A stretch of DNA of 33,411 bases from Bacteroidota bacterium (GCA_002748015.1 PDRH01000047.1:1-33411), one strand, 5' to 3'; shown: positions 1 to 8,112, counted from the stretch's first letter. The notes: generated from the sequence alone by a model not told the origin. Made by a program: numbers and translations.

Positions 1-828
1 TGTATACCGTATGGGATTAATCTCTATCCCCCCCCGACGCGTATACGCACACGCAACCATCAACTCCCCCGGCCCGTATTCCCCAAGCAGGTGCTCATAG
101 AGCGTATCGCAAATCTCCTCATGGAAATGATGCTCATTCCGCATGGACAGAACGTACTCCAGAAAGCCCTTCACCTCAAGCGGCTTCTCGCACCGATAGC
201 GAACGTAGGCCGTCCCCCAGTCCGGCTGCCCCGTTACAGGGCAATGCGACCGCAGTAGGTGCGTTGCCACGCGGAACTCGTACTCCCCGCTGTCAAGCTT
301 CTCACCGTAAACCCCTTCCTGCAGCCTACCCCCCGAAACGAAGCGCTCATCCTCCTCCAGCACGAGATAATCCGAGAAATCGCTCTCCCCACCCTTCACC
401 TGATGCGGCTGCGCCCTAACCTCTACACCCAGCAATGCCGAAAGATCCGCCTCAACCGTCCACCGCATCTCACTGAGAGCATCTTCGGCTGTACGACACT
501 CCGAGTAGCAATGATTGTTGAAGGAGTTGAGATAGAGCTTCAGCGACTTGCTCTCCACAAGCACCTTACTCCCCGCGGCGTACGACATCTTCAGCAGGCC
601 CACGGCCGGAATACCCTCCCCATACAGGCACGAAATCTCATAGGCCTGCCACACATCCACACCCTTACGTGGATATATCCTATCCCCCACATGCAGCACC
701 GAAGCATGCACCGCCCGCGGCACCGCCTGCAGGATGGAAGGCGTGTACTCCATCGGCATCTCTACGCGCTGGCCGAGCACGCCACCGGCCGCCGCATGGC
801 CACCTGATTGTCCTTGCAAATTATCCAT
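1..828 (-). CDS. queF: NADPH-dependent 7-cyano-7-deazaguanine reductase QueF (3' end cut by window edge)
   Basis: QueF reduces preQ0 to preQ1 in the cytoplasm, a step in making the queuosine tRNA base. The minus-strand frame from the ATG at 828 stays open for 276 codons to base 1, so the stop lies outside the window. The QueF signature ESKSLKLYLNSFNN is present, and SHCPVTGQPDWG carries the catalytic Cys196 and Asp203 with the family spacing of seven. The last residues visible, RRGGIEINPIR, match the usual C-terminus, so only a few residues should be missing. The length fits the long two-domain (E. coli-type) form, not the short Bacillus form. The gene starts 6 bases after the glycosyltransferase stop, so the two are probably co-transcribed. 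A C8 run at 28-35 lies in the coding sequence but the frame is intact. Confidence 0.95.
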   Translation of the reverse strand, partial: MDNLQGQSGGHAAAGGVLGQRVEMPMEYTPSILQAVPRAVHASVLHVGDRIYPRKGVDVWQAYEISCLYGEGIPAVGLLKMSYAAGSKVLVESKSLKLYLNSFNNHCYSECRTAEDALSEMRWTVEADLSALLGVEVRAQPHQVKGGESDFSDYLVLEEDERFVSGGRLQEGVYGEKLDSGEYEFRVATHLLRSHCPVTGQPDWGTAYVRYRCEKPLEVKGFLEYVLSMRNEHHFHEEICDTLYEHLLGEYGPGELMVACAYTRRGGIEINPIRYT

Positions 829-834
829 ATACTT

Positions 835-1893
835 CTATCCTCCTGATTGTAGGCCAAAAACCCTGTCCCTAATCCGCTCCGGTGCTATGTCCAGGCAGGC
901 ATAGTCCCCCCGTGCGCAGGGCTTATTCCCGAAGATGGAGCAGGGGCGGCAGCCCAGCTCCTCATCCTGCACCGCATTATCCAGGCACTGCCCCCAGCCC
1001 ATGAACCCGGCATTCGGATGCGTCGCCCCCCACACCGAGACCACAGGCGTACCCGCCCACGAGGCCAGGTGCATATTGGCCGAATCCATCGAAATCATCG
1101 TATCCAAACGCCGCATCAGCTCCAGCTCCCCACCGAAGCGCAAACCGTAATCCATCACCGACACCAGCTCCGGATGCTCGGCGCGCCACCCATCAAACAC
1201 CGCCTTCTCCCCCTCACCCCCACCGAAGAGGAACACCCGGCAACCCGCCTCCAATAGCAGGGCCACAAGGCGCTCCGCACGCTCCACGGGGTAGATCTTC
1301 CCCCTATGCTTGGCGAAGGGGGCAAAGCCCACCCGCGGTCCAGCTGCCACCAGCTGCTCCGCCAGCTCCGGGGGTATCTCCCCACCCGCAAAGCCACCGA
1401 GCTGCTCCGCCACCTCCACAGGGTAGCCCAGCCGCGCCAGCACATCCCCATACCGCTGCACCGTATGGCGGAGGGGCAAGCTACACGCCCCACGGGTCAA
1501 ACGGCGCTTCGCCGCACGCCCCTTATCTATGGCCGCGCTGCGGGGATGGCGCATGAGGAGCCGCAAGCGTAGAAAGCTCCGAACCAGCCAAACACGCAGC
1601 ACTGAATGCATATCGGCCACCCCATCGTAGGGCCCCAGCTGGGCAATCTCCCTGGCCAGCCGCCAAAGCCCCCCCAGCCCCTTATGCTTATCCCGTATCC
1701 TCGCCGGGATGAAGCGCACGTTCGGCAGGGGCGACACCAGCGGGGCCACGAAGGGCTGCGAGACCAGCACCACCTCAACCCCGGGGTACTGCTCCCCCAG
1801 CGCCTTCAGCACCGGCAGCAGCATGACCACATCGCCCAGCGCGCTCAGGCGAAAGAGCAGCAGCCGCCCACACCTAGCATTTCCCTCTTTCAT
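835..1893 (-). CDS. Glycosyltransferase family 9 (heptosyltransferase-like)
   Basis: This 352-residue protein belongs to the ADP-heptose:LPS heptosyltransferase family (GT9), which adds sugars to the lipopolysaccharide core at the inner face of the cytoplasmic membrane. The N-terminus RLSALGDVVMLLPVLKAL is the typical first Rossmann strand and helix. The C-terminal half holds the family motif SMDSANMHLASWAGTP (about 268-283) followed by VSVWGATHP, the nucleotide-sugar binding region. A Cys-rich tail (CRPCSIFGNKPC, about 317-328) is common in this family. The exact sugar and acceptor cannot be read from sequence. The gene sits between a DUF4254 gene and queF, and a GT9-DUF4254 pair is a familiar arrangement in Bacteroidetes. 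Confidence 0.9.
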   Translation of the reverse strand: MKEGNARCGRLLLFRLSALGDVVMLLPVLKALGEQYPGVEVVLVSQPFVAPLVSPLPNVRFIPARIRDKHKGLGGLWRLAREIAQLGPYDGVADMHSVLRVWLVRSFLRLRLLMRHPRSAAIDKGRAAKRRLTRGACSLPLRHTVQRYGDVLARLGYPVEVAEQLGGFAGGEIPPELAEQLVAAGPRVGFAPFAKHRGKIYPVERAERLVALLLEAGCRVFLFGGGEGEKAVFDGWRAEHPELVSVMDYGLRFGGELELMRRLDTMISMDSANMHLASWAGTPVVSVWGATHPNAGFMGWGQCLDNAVQDEELGCRPCSIFGNKPCARGDYACLDIAPERIRDRVFGLQSGG

Positions 1894-1929
1894 CTACTGT
1901 TCAAACCACAGGCTACACCACGGCAAGCC

Positions 1930-2556
1930 CTAGAGCGCCTGCCCCTTCAGCATCGGGTTGAGCGAGGGATCGTTGTACATCTTCATCTGCTTGTACACCT
2001 TCATCACCTTCTCGCCCTTGCCGTAGGCCTCCAGCAGCTGGTCCATCGCCAGCGACAGATCCGCCCGCTGCTCCAGCAGCACATCCAGCTTCGCCTGGCA
2101 GGTATCCCGGTGCTCCTGCGTAGCCGACAAATCCGTTGCCTGCTGCTGCATCATGTAGATCTTCAGCGATAGGATGGAAAGGCGATCCACCGCCCAGGCC
2201 GGCGACTCCGTGTTCAACGTGGCCCCCTCCTGCGCCGCCACAGCGCTGAACTTCTCCAGGAAGTAGGAGTCGATCATCTCCACCAGGTCCGTACGGTTCT
2301 GGTTGGAGCGGTCGATACGGCGCTTTATCTTTAGCGCCTCCTCCGGCTTAATTTCCGGGTCACGGATGATATCCTCCAGGTCCCACTGCACGTTGTCTAT
2401 CCAGTTCTTCTCATAGAGGCGCGCCTCTATGGTCCCCGCCTCGAAGGGGTTGTCGCAGGCCGCATCCACATCGCCCAGCCGGCGGTAGCTCGTAATGCAG
2501 TCCCAGAATATACGGTTGCACAGCGTGCTAAAAGTCATCTTGCTCGAATCGGTCAT
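1930..2556 (-). CDS. DUF4254 family protein
   Basis: This soluble, mostly helical protein of 208 residues has no signal peptide. The N-terminal WDCITSYRRLGDVDA and the later Glu/Arg-rich helices (NWIDNVQWDLEDIIRDPEI, RIDRSNQNRTDLVEMID) match my recollection of the Bacteroidetes family DUF4254, whose genes often neighbour family 9 glycosyltransferases, as here. No catalytic motif is evident and its function is unknown. A role in envelope sugar assembly is inferred only from the neighbour. It starts 2 bases after the aspartase stop and ends 36 bases before the glycosyltransferase start, so it lies in the middle of an apparent four-gene operon. Confidence 0.75.
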   Translation of the reverse strand: MTDSSKMTFSTLCNRIFWDCITSYRRLGDVDAACDNPFEAGTIEARLYEKNWIDNVQWDLEDIIRDPEIKPEEALKIKRRIDRSNQNRTDLVEMIDSYFLEKFSAVAAQEGATLNTESPAWAVDRLSILSLKIYMMQQQATDLSATQEHRDTCQAKLDVLLEQRADLSLAMDQLLEAYGKGEKVMKVYKQMKMYNDPSLNPMLKGQAL

Positions 2557-2558
2557 CT

Positions 2559-4421
2559 CTACTTTTCATTTTGGGTACTCGGATGCTGCAAGCCCTCCGG
2601 CGACAACACCCGCTCTATTTCCTCCTTGGTGAGCCACTCCTTCTCCAGCACCAGCTCATAAACAGTTCGCGCGCTGCCCATCGCCTCCTCCGCCACCTCG
2701 CGCATTCTATCGTAGCCCAGCAGCGGGGTCAGGGCCGCCGCCAAACCCACACTCCCGTAGACCATCTCGCGGCAGCGGTTCGCATTGGCCGTGATGCCCT
2801 CCACGCAACGGTACTGCAGGGTCTTCAGCCCATTCTTCAGCATCACCACCGACTCGAAGATCGACTGCACCACCACCGGCTGGAAGACATTCAGCTCCAG
2901 CTGACCCGCCTCCACGGCCATCGTAACCGCCTGGTCATTCCCTACCACCTTAAAGGCCAGCTGATTCACCACCTCTGGTATCACCGGGTTCACCTTCCAG
3001 GGCATAATCGCTGAGCCTGGCTGGCGCGCAGGCAGGTTGATCTCATGCAAGCCACCGGCCGGCCCCGACGAGAGTAGGCGTAGGTCGTTGCACACCTTCG
3101 ACACCTTCACCGCCAGCCGCTTCAGCTCGGCCGAGTACTTCAGGAAGTCGGATGCATCCTGCGTTGCCAGGATGGGGTTCGGCGCCAGCGTTACGTCAAA
3201 GCCCGTCAGCTCCCGCAGGTAGCCCACGCATTTCTCCGCGTAGGTCGGCGCAACCCCCAGCCCCGTACCAATCACGGTGGCCCCCATGTTCACCTTCAGG
3301 AAGTGCGCCGCCGCACGGTTCAAGTTCTCGCTCTCCCCCTTCAGCATATCAGCCCACGCCCCGAACTCCTGCCCCAGGGTCATCGGCACGGCGTCCTGCA
3401 GCTGCGTACGCCCCAGCTTCACCACATGCGCAAACTCCTGCGCCTTCGCCGCAAAGGCCTCCGCGATGCTCTCCACCGCCTCGGTCAGCTTCTGGTTGAT
3501 CATGTACACCCCCAGCCGCATGGCCGTCGGGTAGGTGTCGTTGGTCGACTGCGACATGTTCACGTGGTGGATCGGGTGGCAGTACAGGTAGTCCCCCTTC
3601 CTATGCCCCATGATCTCAAGCGCACGGTTGGCAATCACCTCGTTGGCATTCATGTTGGTCGAGGTCCCCGCCCCGCCCTGCAGCATGTCCACCACGAAGT
3701 AGTGGTGGTACTTCCCGTTGATTATCTCCCCGCAGGCCTCCACGATCGCGTCCCGCACGCCCTCGGCCAGGAGACCAAGGTCGCAGTTCGCCCGCGCCGC
3801 CGAGGCCTTCACCATCGCCAGGCCGTTGACTATGGAGGGGTAGAAGCCTATCGTAACCCCCGACACCATGAAGTTCTCAGTCGCCCGCAGGGTCTGAATG
3901 CCATAGTAGCTCTCGGCCGGCACATTGCGCTCGCCCAACAAATCCTGCTCCATCCGCGTGGCCCCCGAGAAGTACTGCGCCCCCGAGTGGATGCGCTGCA
4001 TATTGGCCTGCCCCATCCGCATGGAGACGATGTGTACTATCCGCGAGAACACCTTCAGCGTGGCATCCGCATTCTTACGGAAGAAGTCCTTGCCCACCAG
4101 CAGGGCCTTCACGTCCGTGAGCGCCCGCGCCGAGGTGGAGTGCGTCGACCCCTCCATCCACGAGCCCTCGCCCAGGAAATCCCCCTCGTGGAAGAGCGCC
4201 AGCTGCTGCTCCCCCCCGTAGGCCGCCGACTTGAACAGCTCCACATTCCCCTCCAGCAGCAGAAAGAACTCCTCCCGCGGCCCATTCTGGAAGAAGAGCA
4301 AATCTCCCGGCCGGTAGGAATCCTCCTTGACGTGCTCGGCCAGCACCCCGAGCTGCTCATGCGTGAACTCCTCGAAGAGCTTCACGCCCCCCAGGAAGTC
4401 TATCATCTCCTGCCTATCCAT
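2559..4421 (-). CDS. aspA: Cyclic-nucleotide-binding domain fused to aspartate ammonia-lyase
   Basis: Aspartase converts L-aspartate to fumarate and ammonia, feeding fumarate respiration or succinate formation. The 620 residues split in two. Residues about 10-130 form a CRP-type cNMP-binding fold (YRPGDLLFFQNGPREEFFLLLEGNVELF, then the GDFLGEGSW region), with no helix-turn-helix after it. Residues about 157-610 are a complete lyase: SQSTNDTYPTA (291-301), GRTQLQDAVPMTLGQEF, and the signature loop GSAIMPWKVNP (469-479). The catalytic Ser470, Lys476 and Asn478 are kept; the usual second Ser is Ala471. In the sensor half, the Arg that binds the cyclic phosphate in CRP seems to be replaced in STHSTSARA, so ligand binding is doubtful. 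Ordinary aspartases are near 470 residues, so the extra 150 are the fused domain. It heads the minus-strand cluster. Confidence 0.92.
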   Translation of the reverse strand: MDRQEMIDFLGGVKLFEEFTHEQLGVLAEHVKEDSYRPGDLLFFQNGPREEFFLLLEGNVELFKSAAYGGEQQLALFHEGDFLGEGSWMEGSTHSTSARALTDVKALLVGKDFFRKNADATLKVFSRIVHIVSMRMGQANMQRIHSGAQYFSGATRMEQDLLGERNVPAESYYGIQTLRATENFMVSGVTIGFYPSIVNGLAMVKASAARANCDLGLLAEGVRDAIVEACGEIINGKYHHYFVVDMLQGGAGTSTNMNANEVIANRALEIMGHRKGDYLYCHPIHHVNMSQSTNDTYPTAMRLGVYMINQKLTEAVESIAEAFAAKAQEFAHVVKLGRTQLQDAVPMTLGQEFGAWADMLKGESENLNRAAAHFLKVNMGATVIGTGLGVAPTYAEKCVGYLRELTGFDVTLAPNPILATQDASDFLKYSAELKRLAVKVSKVCNDLRLLSSGPAGGLHEINLPARQPGSAIMPWKVNPVIPEVVNQLAFKVVGNDQAVTMAVEAGQLELNVFQPVVVQSIFESVVMLKNGLKTLQYRCVEGITANANRCREMVYGSVGLAAALTPLLGYDRMREVAEEAMGSARTVYELVLEKEWLTKEEIERVLSPEGLQHPSTQNEK

Positions 4422-4462
4422 ATGTACTATATACCTTATCCATTTGCATGCGCCGAGTGGAG

Positions 4463-4485
4463 GGGGCTAACAAGCCCCAAATATA
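4463..4485 (-). promoter_or_regulatory. Promoter -7 box with immediate dyad, upstream of the aspartase fusion gene
   Basis: On the minus strand TATATTTG (4485-4478) matches the Bacteroidetes -7 consensus TAnnTTTG. A dyad GGGGCT-TGTT-AGCCCC (4478-4463) begins at its last base, so it lies at the expected transcription start. It could be an operator or a 5' mRNA hairpin. I see no good -33 box at the usual distance. Confidence 0.5.
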
Positions 4486-4521
4486 GGCAATTTATCCTAG
4501 GTAGTATCGGCCTTTTTTACC

Positions 4522-4529
4522 TACCTTTG
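4522..4529 (+). promoter_or_regulatory. Promoter -7 box of the NlpE-like lipoprotein gene
   Basis: TACCTTTG fits TAnnTTTG and lies 33 bases before the ATG at 4563, giving a leader of roughly 27 bases. It is back to back with the aspartase promoter. Confidence 0.55.
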
Positions 4530-4562
4530 CCCCCGCAAATTAAACCCTAATAACATTTCAAG

Positions 4563-5054
4563 ATGAAGAAGGTACTGATAGCGCTTGCCCTGGCATCCGC
4601 CGCCACATTCGCCCTGTCCAGCTGCGGAGGCAACGCCAACCAGCAGCAGAGCGCAGATTCCCTCCAAACCCAGGAGGCGGATTCCGCCGCGGCTTGCGAG
4701 GCTAAAGCCCCAGCCGCAGAGCCCCTAGCCGATGAGTTTCCCGCACACGGCACCTACAAGGGTACGCTCCCCTGCGCCGACTGCCCCGGCCTGGAGACCA
4801 CCCTCACCATCGAGCCCGACGGGGCATACACCCTAACCCAGGAGTACGAGAAGAAGGGCGAGCCCGGCAAGTTCGAGTACAAGGGCATGGCCACCTTTAG
4901 CGACGGCCTCATCACCCTACCCATCGACCCCGCCGACTCCTCATCCTACATGATTCTGGAGTGCGCCGAACCGGGCCTCATCATGCAGCACGAGACCCAC
5001 GACAGCATGACCCCCGAGGAGGAGGCCATGTATCACCTTCTACCCATGGAGTAG
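4563..5054 (+). CDS. NlpE-like copper resistance / envelope stress lipoprotein
   Basis: This is a 163-residue lipoprotein. The signal peptide ends in the lipobox LSSC with lipidated Cys21, followed by a Gln/Ala/Glu-rich tether to about residue 60. The globular part starts GTYKGTLPCADCPGLETTLTI, the hallmark of the NlpE N-terminal domain with its CxxC pair (Cys71, Cys74). In E. coli NlpE senses surface contact and copper stress through Cpx. This protein lacks the second C-terminal domain of E. coli NlpE, as is usual for short Bacteroidetes forms. Its own promoter is at 4522 and its terminator at 5092, so it is a single-gene unit. A metal or redox role is inferred from the family. Confidence 0.82.
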   Translation: MKKVLIALALASAATFALSSCGGNANQQQSADSLQTQEADSAAACEAKAPAAEPLADEFPAHGTYKGTLPCADCPGLETTLTIEPDGAYTLTQEYEKKGEPGKFEYKGMATFSDGLITLPIDPADSSSYMILECAEPGLIMQHETHDSMTPEEEAMYHLLPME

Positions 5055-5091
5055 GCAGACCCATCTACCCATAGGCCAAGGCGCCTAAGCA

Positions 5092-5130
5092 GGGGGCTAC
5101 CGTAGCAGCTTACGGTAGCCCCCTTTTCCT
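5092..5130 (+). terminator. Rho-independent terminator after the NlpE-like gene
   Basis: Perfect 13-bp stem: GGGGGCTACCGTA (5092-5104) pairs with 5111-5123 across a 6-base loop, followed by TTTTCCTTT. It lies 37 bases after the stop codon. Confidence 0.85.
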
Positions 5131-5201
5131 TTACCCCTCGCATCGCCCCGCAGGATACCTATTAAACAATTAATCCCAACCAACAGGTTAGGAACACCCC
5201 C

Positions 5202-5276
5202 TATCCGCCTAGGCTGCCGCTCCGAATTTCACGGGTGAAATTCGGAGCGGCAGTTAGGGCGAAACCCTACCGGATA
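5202..5276. repeat. Multi-stem structured intergenic element, copy A
   Basis: An outer stem TATCCG/CGGATA (5202-5207 with 5271-5276) encloses two hairpins. The first is a perfect 18-bp stem (5214-5231 with 5236-5253) with loop CGGG. The second is TAGGG/CCCTA (5255-5259 with 5265-5269) with loop CGAAA. No T-tract follows on either strand, so it does not look like a plain terminator. A related element lies near 22750-22820 and shares the segments TCCGCCTAGG, TTTC-CGGG-GAAA and AAACCCT. Confidence 0.6.
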
Positions 5277-5310
5277 CACTGATTCCCCTAGGGATGCGGG
5301 ATACTAGAGC

Positions 5311-5354
5311 GCAGAAAAGCCCGTTTTTGCCCCAGAAGGGGGCAAAAACGGGCT
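5311..5354 (-). terminator. Strong terminator downstream of hydG
   Basis: Perfect 16-bp stem AGCCCGTTTTTGCCCC (5318-5333) with 5339-5354 and a 5-base loop. Read on the minus strand the stem is followed by TTTTCTGC, so it suits hydG, which ends at 5463. Confidence 0.75.
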
Positions 5355-5462
5355 AATATTAATTGTAGATTTTAGAGACGAACCCCTACGAGAGACCTCA
5401 ATTTAAGGGTTAGAGTACGAAATGTGGGGCATCTTCTCCTAGCACCTGGCGATAAATGGCCG

Positions 5463-6887
5463 CTAGAAGTACAAGTCGCGCTCCCCCCGTGCGATACGTT
5501 CCAGGCGGTCGGCCAGCTGGCGGCGGTGCTTGTCCTGGGGCATCTCCTCGAGGAGGCGGGCAATGGCCCTGTCCCCCTTGGCACGGAGGTCAGCATCTGC
5601 GTAGTCGTGCAGGTACTCCGAGAGGGTGAGGATGGCGTTGGGGGTGCAGTAGCGCTTGATGAAGCCCGGTACGGAGAACTCCATGAAGTGCTCGCCGGTG
5701 CGCCCAAGGCGGTAGCAGGCGGTGCAGAAGGATGGTACGTGGTTGTGGTCGAGGAGGTCATCAATAATGGCGGCCAGCTGGCGTTCATCGTTGATGCGGA
5801 ACTGCTCGCGGTCGAGGTCCTGGGCATCCTCATCCTGGGAGTAGGCGCCGATCTCGAGCTTGGTGCCACCGTCAATCTGGGAGATACCGAATTCAAGTAC
5901 ACGGTCGCGCACGGAGATGGGTTCGCGGGCGGTGAGTATCATGCCGGTGTAGGGTACAGCCAGACGGAGGACGGCAACCATACGGAGGAAGTCATCGTCG
6001 TGGAGGGCGTACTCCTCGGGCGGCTTGACATCGGAGGCCTCCTGTATGCGGGGGAAGGAGATGGTGTGGGGGCCAACGTTGTAGCAGGCCTCGAGGTGGT
6101 TGGTATGGCGGACTAGGGCCATGGCCTCATAGCGCCAATCGTAGAGGCCGAAAAGGGCGCCTATACCCACGTCATCGAGCCCCGCCTCCTGGGCGCGGTC
6201 GAGGGCGGTGAGGCGGTAGTTGAAGTCGGCCTTGGGGCCGGAGAGGTGGTAGCGGCGGTAGGCCTCGGGGTGGTAGGTCTCCTGGAATATCTGGTAGGTG
6301 CCTATGCCGGCATCGCGGACGGTGCGGAAGCCCTCTATGCTTAGGGGGGCGGCATTGATGTTGACGCGGCGGATCTCGCCATTACCCACCTTGGTCTGGT
6401 AGGCGATTTCGACGGTACGGGCGATGAACTCCGGGGTGTAGGCGGCATGCTCCCCGTATACGAGGATGAGGCGCTTCTGCCCCTGCTGCTCTAGGGCCTC
6501 TATCTGCTCCTTGAGCTGGCGCTCGGTGAGGGTGGTGCGTATGGCCTCGAGGTTGGGGGCGCGGAAGCCGCAGTAGGTGCAGTCGTTCTTGCACTTATTG
6601 CCGATGTAGAGGGGGGCAAAGAGGACGATACGCTGGCCGTAGACCCTGCGCTTAAGGGTTCGCGCGCCCTCTAGGATCTCCTCAACCAGCTGGGGGTCGG
6701 AGGTCTGGAGGAGGGAGGCCGTCTCGGCGAGGTTAAGGCGGTTCTTATCCAGGGACTTGGCGATGACCCCACGGACGTAGGCAGGGTCCGTGTTGGCCTC
6801 ATTGAGGAGGGTATGTATTTCCTGCGGGTCGATGAAGGGCTCCATCGGTCTGTCGGGGATGGCGTAGCGCTCGGGGGTGAATTGCAT
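5463..6887 (-). CDS. hydG: [FeFe]-hydrogenase H-cluster maturase HydG (radical SAM)
   Basis: HydG splits tyrosine with a radical SAM reaction and builds the Fe(CO)2CN unit of the [FeFe]-hydrogenase H-cluster. Residues 99-106 give the SAM cluster motif C-x3-C-x2-C (CKNDCTYC). The C-terminal second cluster motif C-x2-C-x22-C is present as Cys388, Cys391 and Cys414; the 22-residue spacing separates HydG from the related tyrosine lyase ThiH. The 474-residue length is normal, and YIGNKCKNDCTYCGFRAPN is highly typical. The start at 6887 lies 24 bases after a TACCTTCG box. No hydE, hydF or hydrogenase subunit lies in the window, so partners must be elsewhere. It is probably a single-gene unit. Confidence 0.95.
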   Translation of the reverse strand: MQFTPERYAIPDRPMEPFIDPQEIHTLLNEANTDPAYVRGVIAKSLDKNRLNLAETASLLQTSDPQLVEEILEGARTLKRRVYGQRIVLFAPLYIGNKCKNDCTYCGFRAPNLEAIRTTLTERQLKEQIEALEQQGQKRLILVYGEHAAYTPEFIARTVEIAYQTKVGNGEIRRVNINAAPLSIEGFRTVRDAGIGTYQIFQETYHPEAYRRYHLSGPKADFNYRLTALDRAQEAGLDDVGIGALFGLYDWRYEAMALVRHTNHLEACYNVGPHTISFPRIQEASDVKPPEEYALHDDDFLRMVAVLRLAVPYTGMILTAREPISVRDRVLEFGISQIDGGTKLEIGAYSQDEDAQDLDREQFRINDERQLAAIIDDLLDHNHVPSFCTACYRLGRTGEHFMEFSVPGFIKRYCTPNAILTLSEYLHDYADADLRAKGDRAIARLLEEMPQDKHRRQLADRLERIARGERDLYF

Positions 6888-6911
6888 GGTATTTCTGTTG
6901 AAAAGACGGCG

Positions 6912-6919
6912 CGAAGGTA
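6912..6919 (-). promoter_or_regulatory. Possible variant -7 box of hydG
   Basis: TACCTTCG on the minus strand differs from TAnnTTTG by one base and lies 24 bases before the hydG ATG. The same variant occurs before the gene starting at 12249. No clear -33 box. Confidence 0.35.
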
Positions 6920-7101
6920 GAAAAAGGGGGGATTAGGATGCATCCCGGGGAGGGAAAGTTGGAGCCTGGTATGGTCTCGAATATGGTGGTAGCTATCGAT
7001 ACAATTTCGGCGGGGACAGATTCACACGGAGAAGGAGGGGTACTATGCGATACGAGGGAAGGGAATTTGTAAGGAAAGGGGGAAGACTACGGAAGCCGGG
7101 G

Positions 7102-8094
7102 TTAGCCTGTGGTGATGGACAGGCGTAGGAGGTAGTTATTGCGCAGCACGCCGCAGATTTCCCCGTAGGCGAATATGCCGGGGAGCACGGGGTTTTCCTC
7201 CTTGGCGCAGGCAAAACTCTCGTAGAGGCAGTAGCACCCGATGGTCGTGGCGAAGACCTCCTGACCTTCAGGCTCGGCGTTGAGGAAGGATTTGCACAGA
7301 TCTACGGATGAAGGCGCAAGGTACGATTCGTGGTAGGTTACGTTGGGGAGGGCTGGACTGGAGAGGAATCCCATGCGGGTTGTGGGGTCAGTGAAGGGGA
7401 CGATGAAGTGGGGTGTCTGGTCCAGCTCCAGGTGGATGGCATATCGCCCCCGGGCATGGAGATCCTGCAGGTAGTCGTATATCCGCCAGGGATTGCCGTT
7501 AACGACGATTCCATCGACCATGAAGGAGTATTCGGGGAAGTGGATCTCGGTTTGCCGGTCGGGTAGCATGGGGGTATAGGCCTGGGCATGGAAGGTGAAG
7601 CCCTCACGGAGGTGGCAGTGCATGGCCACGATGGTGTCGGCGAGCATTTCGCCTGTGGCCCCGTTGAAGACTAGGGTTTCGTAGGTGGTCGTCGTGCCAG
7701 CCCCTGAGCCTGCCACCCAGCCAACGAGGGGCACATCCGCTGCGCTGGGGGTAGAGTAGGAGTACAGGGCGAAGAGGCGGTGCACCTCGGTGTAGCCGGG
7801 CATGATGGCGTAGGTGAAGCCCTCGGACGGGGTATTGACGTAGAGGTCGTCGAGACTGAGCGACTGGTAGGCCTGAATGCGAGGTGCTACAATGAAGTCC
7901 GTCAGGTCGATTACGTGTATCCCCTGCTGCAACTCCCTGGGGCCATGCTCGGTGAGGAAGTGGGTGGCAATCCCACCTATCCATTGCCCCTGGGGGAGGC
8001 CTAGTAGCTCAGGTTGGCTAGCGGCCAGGACGAGAGTTCTACCCTGCTCAATGAGCGCTACAACCTCCTCCCTGTGCAGTATCCGGTTGACCAT
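7102..8094 (-). CDS. Uncharacterised protein with FIST_C-like C-terminus
   Basis: This is a 330-residue soluble protein without signal peptide or membrane segment. The C-terminal GIFAYGEICGVL resembles the closing motif of FIST sensory domains (F-x-YGE-I), and the GWVAGSGAGTTTTYETLVFNG segment fits the FIST pattern of a small-ligand sensing fold. It has a Cys-rich stretch, IGCYCLYESFACAKEEN, just before it. No output domain (kinase, GGDEF, methyl-accepting) is attached, so it could be a stand-alone sensor or an enzyme of unknown activity. It starts 18 bases after the YbaK-like gene ends, so the two are likely co-transcribed. The family call is from motif resemblance only. Confidence 0.45.
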   Translation of the reverse strand: MVNRILHREEVVALIEQGRTLVLAASQPELLGLPQGQWIGGIATHFLTEHGPRELQQGIHVIDLTDFIVAPRIQAYQSLSLDDLYVNTPSEGFTYAIMPGYTEVHRLFALYSYSTPSAADVPLVGWVAGSGAGTTTTYETLVFNGATGEMLADTIVAMHCHLREGFTFHAQAYTPMLPDRQTEIHFPEYSFMVDGIVVNGNPWRIYDYLQDLHARGRYAIHLELDQTPHFIVPFTDPTTRMGFLSSPALPNVTYHESYLAPSSVDLCKSFLNAEPEGQEVFATTIGCYCLYESFACAKEENPVLPGIFAYGEICGVLRNNYLLRLSITTG

Positions 8095-8112
8095 GGCTAG
8101 CCCTGATTGGTT

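Larger units (their letters stand above)
5055..5462. other. Intergenic region with terminators and a structured element
   Basis: This 408-base stretch lies between the NlpE-like gene and the end of hydG. It holds the NlpE terminator, the multi-stem element at 5202-5276 and the hydG-side terminator at 5318-5354. I see no credible open reading frame, tRNA or promoter in it. Confidence 0.6.

Noticed and set aside
28..35. C8 run in queF as a phase-variation site
   Set aside because: The frame is intact through the conserved C-terminus, queF is a housekeeping enzyme, and similar runs are common here.
259..807. Plus-strand open frame of 182 residues
   Set aside because: It lies opposite queF, whose motifs and catalytic residues are clear on the minus strand.
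3303..4550. Plus-strand open frame of 415 residues
   Set aside because: Antisense to the aspartase fusion gene; His/Leu/Pro/Arg-rich composition typical of a shadow frame in GC-rich DNA.
5424..6116. Plus-strand open frame of 230 residues
   Set aside because: Antisense to the C-terminal half of hydG; no recognisable domain.
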